DNA from: Daphnia pulex
Taxonomy: Eukaryota > Arthropoda > Branchiopoda > Diplostraca > Daphniidae
Length of the DNA: 64,000 bases
Assembly: GCF_021134715.1 (NCBI RefSeq)
Contig: NC_060021.1
Span: 930,001 to 994,000, forward strand
Direction: 5' to 3'
In this document: piece after piece, positions 47,416-59,627 of the stretch
Numbering within the stretch: position 1 is the first letter of the stretch
Layout: each line of letters begins with the position of its first letter
Position numbers and translations under genes: made by a program
The notes under the pieces: model-generated
Database searches by the model: none
The model's input: only the letters and a program-made list of their open reading frames with translations
What the model was told of the DNA's origin: nothing

Positions 47416-49796
47416 TCAACTGGAACGATCGTCGTTGTGGTTTGAAATCGATTCCAGTGTCCAGCTGCCGTCTCCTTTGAGGTGGAGGACCTTTTTGTGG
47501 AAGGCACGAAGTGAGGCGCGATGGCCGACGCTGACTAGAGTGATGCCCTTGTCGACGGCTGCACTGTACAGCAATTGTTCCATTTCCATGTCCAGGGCGG
47601 ATGTGGCTTCGTCTAGGAACGCCATGGCCGGCCGGTGGTACAGCAAACGAATAAAGGACAACCGCTGCATTTCACCAGGTGAAAGAACATCGTACCTAAG
47701 TCATAAAAACATTATATAAAACCAATTTTTCAATTTAATAAATTACTTTTTCATACCAATTCCATTCAACCGGACGATCCAGGCCACCAATGCGGCTCAT
47801 CAAGCCATCCAATTTCATTTTCTGCAAGTAGTTGAGCAATTCTTCCGTTTCGTCGTTGGTAATCAGCTCTAAATCGACGCTTAACGGGAACGTAATCTAA
47901 TCCAAAACGAACGTAAACTGTATACTGGAAACGGACCCACAAAGTAATATAGGTAGGTTAATTATATATACCTGTTCCCGTAGCGTGCCGTCCGTCAGAT
48001 ATGGTTTCTGCGGTAGAAAGAGAACACCGCACGGCCCGGGGGTGTAGTGGGCCGTCAAGTTTCCTCGGCTAAGTCTCCAGAGGCCGCGCAGTAGTCGCAG
48101 TAAACTTGTTTTACCTGCCGAGCTGCTGCCGGTAATGAGCAGGCTCTCGCCCGGTTTCAAGTGCAGGCAAAGATCCTTGACCAGCTCGTCGGTTCTTCCG
48201 GGAGCTTTGAACGCCACGCCCTCCATGATGTATCCGTCGTCCTCCGTGTTCACCTCGTCAAACATTCCAGTCGTATTTTTCGTGCTAATACTGACTACTT
48301 TCAGATCACTTTAACAAATGAATAAAAATATTACATTATCGTTATTGATTTAAAGATAACAAAAATGTAGTACTTGTTTCCTAATGTTTCCGAACAATTC
48401 CGGTCGTGTAGTTGCTGCAAACGTTCGATAAGTTCGGAGACTCGGTGAGTCACGCCTGCGAGTTGACTAAATTATTGACGAGAGCGCAAAATCCATATTA
48501 TAGACGCTAATTATTTAGAGCCAGTCGCTATTGTACAATTGACTTACGTCACGCTGGAAGACAAATCAACTAAAGTGCTGAAGGTGGATATGAGGTAGAT
48601 GCAAACAAAGGCGTTTTGACTGATAAGGGCACTGAGTTCAGCGGGGGAAATGTCGTCATAGCGGCCGGAGAAAATGGGGACGGCCAACGCCAAATAACTG
48701 ATGATGCTGCCCAGGTAATCAAACATGTTGACAGCCAAATTGAGGAAGAACTGACGGCCGTACAGGCTGTGCTGAGTTTTGAGCAGGACGTCTAATTTGT
48801 TGTTGGTTTTCGATTCTTCCAGCCTGGCGCCAGTCAGGAAAGCCAATGATTCTGCATTACTCCTAATTTGCATATGTTTGTACCTGAATTTAAAATAATA
48901 ATATTAAAACTATTTGATCAGTGTGAATTTGAAATATCCTCACCTAAAGTCACCCTCTCGACGTTCGTTTTTCACCACCCAAGCCACAATGGGTGACATG
49001 AGCAATTTGTTTACCACAGTTCCAACAATGAAAAATAAGAAACACGATGTAGGGCCAACCCATCCTGTCCTGTTGAATCAGCTAGAATTAGAAACATTCA
49101 ACTCAAAATATGTTAAGTTAATATGAATACCCAACATAGGCTTTGTAGCTGTAGTAGGATATTGTAAATGGAGAAACTACAACTTTTATGGCAACACTGC
49201 TGAACACAAGGCACAAAATGTTGATGTCTGCAGTTATCCTCTGATCACTTGAGAAATTAAAAAATTAAAATATATAGTATAAAAATCAAGGAAATGGAAT
49301 GAAAAATCAGCTTACGGGTTGTCTACAAATTTATCAAGAACATTGAGCTGGTAGTAGTTGATCCCAGTAAAGTACAGACGATGAACAGCTCTGGTGAGGA
49401 GCTGCCTCCAGGTCAAATTGAGGATCTGTGAAATGTATGTTTTGACAGCCTTGTTGACTGCAACAGCCAGAATGATTCCCACACTTTTGAGAGTTTGATT
49501 TATGAACCCGGGGAGATCCTTTTCACCCAGGACCTGGTAGAATCCGCTGGGTATCAAGCCAACTCCATAAATGATGAACTCGTCTACAAAATCCAGACAT
49601 GAAGGAATTCGAAAAAGCAAATCAACAACCAAACTGTATTACCCAAAAGAGCCACCAACAGGAGCAGTGCAAATAGACCCAGTGGCAGAGAGAAGATGCC
49701 GGGGAAAAGAAGATGCTGGAGCCTCCAGAAACGACGGAAAAAGCTGACGTTGAATCCGTGATCCCTGGCATCATCTTCCTCCTCTTTAGTCGTCAT
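47416..49796 (-). CDS. ABCD4: ABC half-transporter, subfamily D member 4
   Basis: In mammals ABCD4 works with LMBD1 in lysosomal export of cobalamin; the substrate here is inferred from homology. Exons in transcript order: 49643-49796, 49316-49583, 49131-49247, 48944-49069, 48548-48883, 48374-48466, 47972-48308, 47757-47896 and 47416-47695. The product is 616 residues (human 606). The transmembrane domain includes the first helix [15 protein letters not shown] and conserved motifs [31 protein letters not shown] and [20 protein letters not shown]. The ATP-binding domain has Walker [15 protein letters not shown], signature [11 protein letters not shown], Walker [13 protein letters not shown] and the switch VSVGHR. 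The N-terminus is short, as in D4 proteins that lack the peroxisomal targeting stretch of D1-D3. All catalytic motifs are intact. Confidence 0.95.
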
Positions 49797-51107
49797 GTCG
49801 ATCGACTGACGTCCGCTTCGACTGCTGCCAGCCGGTGATCGATTTCAAGGTCCAATATCCTGTCTCTCAATATCTGGACAGTGTTATCGCGTCATTGTGA
49901 TATAATGCCTAAAGGAATTTGACTATTGGGTTCAAATCTGGAATACCATGTACATGTGTGGTGGCCCCTCCAGTAATAATAATATTGCTTGTTTACATGT
50001 CTGCTATCTTACATTTGCAGCGATGCCTTTCATCATCTAATTCAACTCAATTTCTTTAAAATGTTTCATATTTCCAGGCTGCCACTAGAAATAACTGCGA
50101 AAAAAAACTGACATCTCTCTCCATAATGCAGCCATCACATTTGATTAGGAGCGAAAAAGTGTTGAAAATGGCGCCGTTTGACAGGAGCGAAAAAGGAGCA
50201 ACAGCTCGAAAGCCGAATAAAAAGAAGAAAAGAAAAATGTGCGCCGAAAAGAAATGCCGGGTCGAGCAGAAAGGATTCCCCGGTGGATTCCCCCCTCCGG
50301 TTATCGATTGAACTGTGAGAAAGAGATGTTGATATCTATTTGACGACGAGTTGGTTTGACTGCAAGGCGTATTGTTACGGCGACGGCGTAAAGACGTTCG
50401 AAGCGGAGGGCGCATGAGCCGAATGGCCCCGATCCTTCGACCCTCCTGCGAGCGATTGTTTGGCGGAGGGGATTTGAGAGTTTGCCAGGGCCGTCGACGG
50501 GGGCCGGACTCGTCTGTCTCTCTCCTATTTCCCGCTCGATATGAAGCCACACATTTCCCGCTCTGTCCTCTGATTGTCGAACAAAACCAAAGTGTGACAC
50601 ACGTTGACCAAAAAGGATAATTTAGTCCCCCCTACCAAACGACGAGCAGCAGCAGACAAGACGTCCAAACAGTGAAAATGTCCGTCAGTTGTCGGTGTCC
50701 GTCGTCCAACAGCTGAAGAAGGTAAGAACCACATACATACATCATCATCTCTTGTCTAACAACTGAAAGAAAACCCTCCCAACAGCTTTTGGTTTGCTGC
50801 TGCAGCCGCCATTCTTGTCTAGAGTTTTCAGAGACCTGGCATGTCGTCCTATCTAGAATTGTGTGTGTACATTGGTAGTGGTTGAAACAACTTTTTTTTT
50901 TCGTCGCTCAGTCAATATTTATTAATGAGCGCACAGCTGTGTTGCGCACCTGCCAGCTCTCCCCCTCTCTCTCGATATTTTCACGAGACAAAATTTCCCA
51001 TTTCGCCATTAAGGCCTTGTTGACGCCGGAGCACATGCACTACTACACTAGAGATAGATGTTAGAGACTTTGTTGTTAGTAGAAAACGGCCATTTCTCTT
51101 TTCAATC
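49797..51107. other. Divergent intergenic region between ABCD4 and the synaptotagmin gene
   Basis: 1.3 kb shared by two divergent genes. It contains a GC-richer, CpG-containing part (about 50140-50720) and a possible 5'-leader exon of the synaptotagmin gene ending at GCTGAAGAAG|GTAAGAACC near 50720. Long minus-strand open frames here lack an ATG or any family resemblance. Confidence 0.5.
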
Positions 51108-54100
51108 ATGTACACGACGACCGCTAATAACGACACTATCCCGACAACCCAAAATCCTGGTCAGTTTGATTTCATTTTCATTTTAATTTTGGCGGTTCAT
51201 TTTTTGGTTTTGTTCACGATGAATTTTTTAATTGAGAATAAGAAATGATCGGTTGGCATTATTGAAAAGGTTCTTGGATGGAGGAGACGGAACCGTGGTG
51301 GCCCGGTTTGTTGGTGGCCGTCGTGAGCAGTTTGATCCTGCTGTTGTTTCTCGTCACCTTATTGGTGCATCACCTGCCTCCGCTACAGAAATGGCTCCTG
51401 CCCGTCCTCACTCGCATCGCCCCACCTACCAACAACAAAACGGCCCAAACCGCCAATCCCACCCAGCAGCAGACGGACGGATATGACCAGGTCGACGCCG
51501 GATCGTCCTCACATGAACAGCCTCATCATCCGCTCTATCCCAGGTGAGTCGTCCAGTTAGAAAAAGGCCGTTGGGTACGTCTACAATAAATGTGTGACCC
51601 ATGTGGCTTATATTGTTAACTCGGGGGTGGGGATCCAGGAGCCGGCCATCCCGTCCCAGTTCACTGCCATGCTTGCCGGAAGAGAAATTGGCCTATTATC
51701 CGTCACCGACGTCGGTGGTGGCCGTGGCGGCGGCGGCGGCTGCCCAGGCAGCCCAGGCGGCCGCCATGCCCCACCGGCCACATTCGTTTTATCCGCCGGA
51801 CGAGGAGGATGAACCGGAGGACGACGACGACGATTGCACCACTCCGCAACAACAGCCGCCGTATCCGCCGCAGCAGCGAGGCCGCGTCCATCACAAGCTC
51901 AATCTGGCCCTGCACAGGTATACCAACAACAACAACCTGGAACAACTTGTTAGTCATTTTTTCCAGTTGCGGTTGGGTGTAGTAGAGATAGTAAATCCCA
52001 CGGCGTCCTATCTAATCTCTCCTTCCGCAGGATCGATGTCGTTTTCATCGATCACCATGTAACCAACAGCTGCGATAATGTGGCCCAGGGAGCGAGAGGC
52101 TGTGTGTGAATGAACCTCCTATGTAGTAGCTCCTTCCCAGGAAGGAAAGGGAGGGAGGGAGGTAACCTTCATAGTGCGTCATGGACTGCAGATGAGATTT
52201 ATCGATTGGCTTTTCTTATACCTACGATATTCCAGGCCACTGCGATCCCGATTGTTTTTTTTTTCTTTCCTTCATATGTTGTTGTTGTTGTTGTTAGTCA
52301 GCCGGATTGGATATAATCATAACAAGACAAGAACAAAAAAGATGTATAAGATCTGATCTACTACCCCCTACACCCCCATTGATCGTCCAGGGACATCACG
52401 GACGATTTGTCGGGCGTCCATCCTTTTATTCCCCCCCCCCCCCCCATCCACCTTATTTGTTTTTTTCTTCCACCCCAGGGAGGATGGGAAAAAGATTTTC
52501 TGAAAATTGCATCCGGCCGACTATTTTTTGGCGCATTCAAATCTGCCATGGCGAATTTTGTTTCTTCGCCCAGGGAGGGTGGGGGTCACGCAGAGTTGAT
52601 ATAACCGTTCGATATTATTATGATTATTATATGGACGGTCGCATTGGTTGGCTGAGAATCTAAGCGCCCAGCACACCCATCATGCCGTGTGTGTGTGTAC
52701 AGAGTACACACACAAACACACACACAACTCACAATGGATCGAGAGAGAGAGAGAGAGTACAAGGAGAAAGTACACCGTTAGAACCTTGAAACTATTGATT
52801 TCTCCCTGCCAACAGACACAGCAGACCCCCCCACCAACCACCAAAACTCTCCGACACAAATGTGCATGTAATAAAATAGCGACTCTATGCAAACTTCCCC
52901 CCTTCCATCGCTGGATATATAGTCTAATAGCCGGCGGCTAATTGCGTCCAGCTCAAAACAATTCCGGCGGATCGTGTTATGAATTAATCCAACATCAATT
53001 TTTTGGTGGGGTTTATTTATGTGTGATGGTCTATTCACCTCATCCGTCTTAAAAAAAAGTGATGGATCGGAGGCGAGTAATTCATCATCATCGGCCAGCG
53101 CCATCAACGATCATCCGGACCATCCTCCTCCGTCTTCTCACCACCACCACCAGCACCACCAGCATCAGCACCATCACTCAAAGGAGAGCGAGCAGAGGCG
53201 CCAGCAGCATCGATCATCGGCCGAGGCCGTTTTGAGGCAGCGGGCCGCCAATCGCTCCCAAGATTTGGCTCATCATCAGCAGCAGCAGCAGCAGCAGAGG
53301 CTGCTCCTCGATCACGAGGATATCCAGCGGCTCGACGAGTGGACGGCCCATCACCAGCCGTCGGCAGCCAATAGTCTGCGCCAATCCAGCCTGGCCGAAA
53401 CCGACTGCGACGTAAGTAACCAACTGCAGCAACGCTGTCCAGTAGCAATTGAATCGCATGACCCCGACGTCAATAGTCCAATCCGACCCGTCGGTCCCGA
53501 TGTGCCCAGCCTTCACCCGACGACGGACGACGTCGTCCTAGATATGCCGGTAAGTCCAGTTGACTGCACAGGGGAGAGATAATGATGGCGATGCATGTTG
53601 TTCAAGTTGTTACATTTATGGATTGACTGTAGACATGACAATCTGTCGTTTGCATGGCTTGTTGTTTGATTCTGTCTTGTATATTGTCGGCCATATATAG
53701 TCCGCTCGCTGCACGTTGAATAAGCCCAGTAGTAGAACTCTAAGCCGCAGTCTGGCCGTCCTGACGGCAACCGGCATGGACCGCATTCGCTCGATGATCC
53801 ACCTGGACACGGGAAGTAGAACAAGATCCGTATGTCAAATTAACTTTCTATGAATTGAATTGAATCAACTGTTTTAATTGATTTGACATAAGATTTTGGT
53901 TGGTTATTCCAGGAGAGCATGATTGACATGACGGACATGTCCAGCACTTTTGGCGAATCGGAATCGGTGACTGGATCGGTGATCCTGCCGGGTCCCAACC
54001 GGATTGCCAACAAGGCCGTCATCGAGATGGGCTTCTCCTACAATTCCGTGTCGGGCAAGCTCGTCGTCCGGCTGGTGGAGCTGCGCCAGCTCACCTCCGC

Positions 54101-55049
54101 CAGCCGCAACACCTCCGTCCAGTTGCGATTGCTCCTGCTGCCGGACCGGAAGCAGCGCTGCAAGAGCAAATTGCGCTACACCAACGAAGATGGCAGCACC
54201 GTCAGTTTGATGGAAACGTTCGTCTTCAGCCGGATCGAGCCCGGCGAATTGAGCAGCACCGGCATCCGTCTGCGGCTCTACTGCTCGGAACGACTCCGGC
54301 GTGAGAGGCTCCTAGGGGAAGCTTTCGTCGGTCTCGCCTCCATGACCCTGGATCACCAACGAGAGCAGTCACTTCTCGTCGCCCTGGAGACCAAATCCGG
54401 ACCGTTCAAAGTGAGTTTAGACACAACTGCCCATCCATCCGTCCGTCCGTCCACAAGTCACGGACGAAAGAATTGGTCAAATTTCTGTTTAATTCGATTT
54501 TAGAAGTCGCTGGCCGCCCTGGGGCGGAGCACAAGCAGCAGTAGCAGCCGGGGCGACATTAGTCCGACCTCAATCGGTCCGTCGGAGCAGTGGCCACCGG
54601 AAATGATTCCGCCGAGAAACGGCATCCCGGAATTGCTTCTGGGATTGGCCTACAATGGGACGACCGGCCGTTTGTCGGTGGAAATCCTGCGGGCGGCCTC
54701 GCTAAGGAGTTGGACGTCCAATCGGTCGCCGGACGCCTGTGTCAAAGTCCTCCTCCTGACCCAAACCGGACAGGAGCTCGGCCGGGCCAAAACGGCTCCC
54801 AAGAGAAACTCGGACGGCGGACCCACCTGGATGGAGACGTTCGCCTTCCAGGTGACGCTCTTCCAGCTGGCCGAAGTGACGCTGCTCATCTCAGTTGTCA
54901 ATAAGCGAAGTCTCAAGCGCCGGGAACTGCTCGGCTGGATCTCGTTGGGTTTCGACAGTTCGGTCGATCAGCAAACGGAACATTGGCAGGAAATGAGGGA
55001 AGCAACCGGAGAACAAATCTGCCACTGGCACGCTCTTCTACCACCTTAA
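51108..55049 (+). CDS. Synaptotagmin-14/16-like C2-domain membrane protein
   Basis: Calcium-independent synaptotagmin relative, probably involved in membrane trafficking. Best model: 51108-51159, 51270-51543, 51639-51917, 53060-53549, 53701-53829, 53913-54410 and 54504-55049, all in phase, 755 residues. A short extracytoplasmic N-terminus (MYTTTANNDTIPTTQNPG) precedes one transmembrane helix (GLLVAVVSSLILLLFLVTLL). A long low-complexity linker rich in Ala, Asp/Glu, His and Gln follows, then two C2 domains. C2A starts MGFSYNSVSGKLVVRLVELR; C2B starts GLAYNGTTGRLSVEILRAAS and ends WISLGFDSSVDQQTEHW then CHWHALLPP, very close to vertebrate SYT14/16. The aspartates that bind calcium are not seen in either C2. 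The first exon, and the exon-4 end (53549 or 53411, both GTAAGT donors), are uncertain; starting at 51278 also gives a valid protein. Confidence 0.85.
52432..52446. repeat. Simple repeats in the large synaptotagmin intron
   Basis: A C-homopolymer here is followed in the same 1.1-kb intron (51918-53059) by (GT)n/(CA)n at about 52689-52725 and (GA)n at about 52741-52757. Otherwise I see nothing in this intron beyond low-complexity sequence. Confidence 0.8.
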
Positions 55050-56070
55050 CCACGATTCAATCTTCTAGATAGCCTGCGGGGGGAAATAGAAAAAAAAAGT
55101 TAAATCAATTATGATATATAATATATACAGTCTAAATTATGATGTGTATAAATTTCAAACCTCTTCTTTCTCTCCATTGTGATTCAAAAATTTCATTTTT
55201 TCAAAACTTACACAACAACAAAAGTTAAAAAAGTAAAAAAAGAAAAAAAAAATTAACCAAATCTCTATTTGATCGGTGGTGGTTTTTCAAATTCTCTCTC
55301 AAATGATAAAAATGTTCTTTTTACGAATTTATTTCATATAAGAAAAAACAACAAAAAACGTCACGTTTCAATACGTCCAGTCAAAGTTTTTTTATCCTCG
55401 TCTCGCCATTTATAAATTCTTCATCTTTGATCAACCCAAATGTCTTTGTTTGTTTCCCGTTTGTTCCTCTTCATCGACATCCAGTCTCATATGTGCACTT
55501 TTTGATATCTCTTCGTTCAATTTATACTTATCACGCGGTCTCACACATGTGAAAACTCCACAAAAACCATTCGTCTATAGCCTTACATTGAAAAACAGAA
55601 GAAAGAAATATCTGCCGAGCATTCCTCTTAATTTGTTGTCCAACTCTGTCGCCGGTTTTTTTACAAACGATGATGCAAAACCATATTGAAAAATCAGTTG
55701 CGGAAGACAAGCGTTTTTATTATCATCATATTTGGCATCAAGAAAAGTGGGCTGGGGGACGGTTCGCCAATCCGTTTTCGAAATAACACTCACTTTTTTC
55801 GTATATATATATTTAATCGATCATATTACTATAATAATATTCTGTAGCACGAATATTGCTCCACTTTTTTTATCGATCGAAAACAATACAAAAAAACAAA
55901 ACATTCCAAATTAAATAATCTGTCAACGTCTCGGCTGTCATTATTATTGGACAACAGACGACAAACAGTCGATGAGATTACAAACGTTTTTATTCGGTCG
56001 TTGCTTAGCGAACAAAGTGGAGTTGAACGATTATTCAATTTCATTCCATTACAAGTCCATTACAAGCGAC
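55050..56070. other. 3' flank of the synaptotagmin gene and 5' flank of CCS
   Basis: AT-rich, with poly-A and poly-T tracts and no credible open frame. A TATATATATATTTA run at about 55803 lies some 270 bp upstream of the CCS start; the distance is long for a TATA box. Confidence 0.5.
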
Positions 56071-57074
56071 ATGACGATCACCAAGGTAACACGCAACTTA
56101 TCTAAATTTAAACCAATTTCATCAGAATTGTTGTCATTGTGCAGATCGAGTTCGCCGTTCCCATGGTTTGCCAGTCGTGTGTTGACACTGTCAGCAAAGT
56201 TTTAAGTGGAGCAGAGGGGGTCAAGCATTTTGAAGTTGACTTGAGCCAGGAACGTGTGGTGGTTGAGAGCAGCTTACCTATTCATCAGTTGCACTCCCTG
56301 TTGGAAACGTCTGGCAAGCGTGTCATTGTAACAGGAGTTGGTTCAAAGAAGCTAGCCTCTGCTGTTGCCGTCTTTGGCTACCCTGTTGGCTTCTCAAAGG
56401 GGCATGTTCAGGGTGTGGTGAGATTCACAGAAGTGGAGGAAGATTGCATCATTGATGGAACCGTTGACGGGCTGAAACCAGGACTTCACGGTTTCCACAT
56501 CTATTCCAGCGGTGACCTTAGCCAAGGCTGTGACAGCATTGGGGATCACTACAACCCTTACAATGCACCACACGGTGGACCAGATGACAACATCAAAAAC
56601 AGAGTAATCAAGTATAAAGCATATTAACATCAGTATAATTTATTCAACTGTAATTAGTAGCACTTGGGAGATTTGGGCAACATTACGTCAGACGAAAGCG
56701 GAAGAGCCGCGTTTAGAATCATCGACAAATACATCAAAGTACACGATATAATCGGACGCTCACTGGCTGTGACGGCCCAAGCAGATGATCTTGGCCGAGG
56801 ATCCAACGCCGAGTCGAAAGTGGACGGAAACGCCGGCGAAAGGTAAAATAAACTATCATTGCCTAGAGGTAGCACAGCAACAATGAACAAAGCACGATTG
56901 GAATTTACATCTCACAACAGAATCGGATGCGGAATAATCGCCCGCTCGGCCGGCATCCTGGAGAACACCAAGAGAATCTGCTTGTGTACAGGCCGTACGT
57001 TATGGGATGAAAATGGCTTAACGGCACAGGCATCTACTGGCTCCGCTCAAACTACTCCGAAACTTATGACATGA
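56071..57074 (+). CDS. CCS: Copper chaperone for superoxide dismutase
   Basis: Delivers copper to Cu,Zn-SOD1 and forms its disulphide. Four exons: 56071-56085, 56145-56603, 56661-56842 and 56921-57074; 269 residues (human 274). Domain 1 is Atx1-like with the copper motif MVCQSC (C14, C17). Domain 2 is SOD-like (VQGVVRFTEVEEDCIIDGTV, DLGRGSNAESKVDGNAGE). Domain 3 carries the CxC transfer motif CLC (C239, C241) after GIIARSAGILENTKRI. In domain 2 the SOD copper-site HxH is HIY here, so the second His is lost, whereas human CCS keeps HVH. The zinc-site residues in GDHYNP, APHGGP and HLGD remain. The model starts at the ATG that begins MTITKIEFAVPM; the intron after codon 5 is 59 bp. Confidence 0.94.
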
Positions 57075-57150
57075 ACTTGATCTTCGTTATTATCGTCTAT
57101 GAAATAATGTTGCAAAATTTGTTAAATAAGGAATTAATACGAGTCACGTT

Positions 57151-59627
57151 CTATATGTTGTACACACCCAAATTAAGGTTCGATAATTGAACTGATTGAT
57201 CGTTGTTGGCTGAATGGCTTTCGTCGCAGGTGGAACACGATTCCGACGTGTCGCTACTGCTGCTCGAAGTGTAGGATGAGGATCGAGATGATCTGGAAGA
57301 CGACGAACTGGTGGAAGTGAATCCGTCCCGGACGCAATCCAAAATGGTTGTCGCTTGGGAAACCAGAGCCTCGTCGCCGGCTTTACGGGCGTGGATAACT
57401 AACTCGACCAGCAAATCAGGATCCTGAACCCTAAGAGCGTAGACGGCGGCCAACTGGAGGCGGCCGCGACGGAACATGGCCCGGCAACATCTCCTGGCCG
57501 TGTCGAAAACGGGTTCGGCAAGGGCGTCGTCTCCTCTCACGGCGGTTAGCAAGTTGGTGATGACTCGTTCCAGGAGGTTGTCTGCCGCAGGATTGGGTTG
57601 ATGCAACAGACCATTGACTACTTTAACCAGACAGCTCAGCAGAACGTCCTCCTCGTAAAAGCTCCTCACGTTGGTCCACTTGAGTGACAAAAGGTGCTGG
57701 GCGGCCGCTTCCAATTGCTGCCATACAAGATATTCACTGCAGATGGAGAGCGAGTCCAGGGAACAGCTACCGGGCCAGCAGCTGGTCAGGAATTGGAGAC
57801 ACACGATAGGACCTCGTTCGAAGCAGACCAGTAAATATTGAGCCGCCGTTCTACTCGTGTGGCTGCGACACTGGGCCGCATCTCGAACGCCGGGAGAACG
57901 CGATTTCTTGCGAATGCTCCGCATAGACTTGAGTCTGATTTGCGGTACCGCGGTATTATGCACAGCAGAGTCTCGAAGATTGCTGAGGTGATGGGGCAAA
58001 GCGGCCCATTTCAAGGCGAGAACCGAAGGTTGGTGGCGAAGATATTGCTGCAAATGCAAAACGGGCGACCCGTCTGTTCCGCGCTGAAGTCGGAGCAAAA
58101 GCGGATTCAGTGCTCGGTCCCAACACTGCAGCTGTCCTCGCTCCCCGCATACCGTGAAAAAGGCACTTTCCCCATGCCAGGACAAGTGAAATGGTATCTG
58201 TGTTGAAACACACACGACATGATTAGTCGATACTTGATGGAATTGGAGGTGAAAATACTCACAAACGAAGACTTGATTGTGGTTATGGTATCTTTGGTTA
58301 CATCCCACGTGATGATGGAGGCATCGACGCAGCCTAGCAACATGATTTGTTCGTCTGGACTGTGGGCGTGACACCTGGGAAGAGCGGGAATCCTCAAAAG
58401 TCTCCGTTGAATTGGCTTGAAAGGCTGTTGCACATTGAAGACGGTATAATGAACACTCAACCGGCCCTGTAGACAGCAGCGAAATTTTTAATATAATTTT
58501 ACTTGTTGCTTTAAACTAAATCAAAATACCTTAGCTGAAGAGAGTAGCTCCACCACTCTCAGTTGGGCACTGTCTTTGTTGAATTCCACCGAGAACGGGT
58601 TGTGCTCGGTATAGTGGCAAGCAATTAATTCGGACGTGGTGGAATAGATGAGTATATTGGCTCGATCTTCAGCCCGGACAACAGGTGCCCAGGCGAACAA
58701 TTCTCCGCCTTCTCTCTCCCACCAGACGCAGATCTAATTAGCAAAAACAATTAAGATTGATTTCTGTGTGTGTGTGTGTCCCTGATGAATTCACAATTAG
58801 ACTTACACTACTGTGGTTGGGAGCAAACGTGATTTTTCTCTCTTGACGCCGAGTTCCCGGACCAGGAAGCTGGACGCTATTGACCGTCACGTTGCATTGA
58901 TTCAAGAGGGACGGGCAAACAGTATTAAAAACGGGCTGGTTGGCAGAGATGATGGTCAGATGGGGAATTCCATGAGCAATTACAAGCAATTCTGGTGAAC
59001 TACATACTGTGGCAACATAATTTCTTTTAATTATTTGGAGTTCATTGAACAATAATACTTTTTTTATTCACTTACCAGCAACAATATCAGCTAAAAGTTT
59101 TCCTTCTAAACTCTTGTCAATAACAATTTCAATAACATCAGTCTGGTGGAGATCCACTGTGAGATGGACAATAAATCCATTGCTAAACACAATCAGCCCC
59201 AGTCCAAAGTCCAGCACAGTCCATCCCACATGAGCAATTACATGGTGTGCTAGCAGATCCTAGATTGAGGAAAAGTTAAATGTCAGTAGTTGATATGAGG
59301 TAAAAAATGATTTCAGTCAAACCTCAAATTCTATTAGACTATCCCTCAGACGTGCAGGGCGCTTGTTACTGGGTGTTGACACTTTATCACGGCTTTGGCA
59401 AAGATTCCTCTTGAGCTGGCCGTAGGGCCCTGACAACAGATCTCCATCTTTATTCGGCTGGTATCTTTAGACAAGAAACATGAGAGCTCATAATCACTCT
59501 AGTTATTTATGGGATCATAAACATTCCCGAGCTTGATAACGTACTTGAAGGCTCCAAGGTCGCAGTCCGGGATGATAACATCGTCCCTTAACGTCCAGAA
59601 GTGAGCCGACAGCTGCTGAGTGGCCAT
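57151..59627 (-). CDS. WDPCP: Planar cell polarity effector Fritz (WDPCP)
   Basis: CPLANE protein that works with Inturned and Fuzzy in planar polarity and ciliogenesis. Exons in transcript order: 59541-59627, 59323-59457, 59076-59259, 58807-59006, 58530-58733, 58263-58466 and 57151-58197; 686 residues (human 746). Family matches run through the whole protein: FWTLRDDVIIPDCDLGAFKY, RPARLRDSLIEFEDLL, LIVFSNGFIVHLTV, IVIDKSLEGKLLADIV, ICVWWEREGGELFAWAPVVR then AEDRANILI, IMLLGCVDASIITWD, LLVCFERGPIVCLQFL and DLLVELVIHARKAGDEALVS. The N-terminal half forms degenerate WD repeats; the C-terminus ends in a Ser-rich tail. The first intron uses a weak donor (TAC|GTTATC), the only choice that keeps the frame with the next exon; this join is the least certain part. 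Confidence 0.88.

Noticed and set aside
50056-50550. 164-codon minus-strand frame upstream of the synaptotagmin gene
   Set aside because: Begins at GTG, is Arg/Pro-rich from GC-rich leader sequence, and has no family match.
59466-59545. Strong donor CAA|GTACGT for the first WDPCP intron
   Set aside because: It leaves a phase that hits a stop or the wrong frame with every available acceptor; the weaker TAC|GTTATC donor keeps the family sequence in frame.
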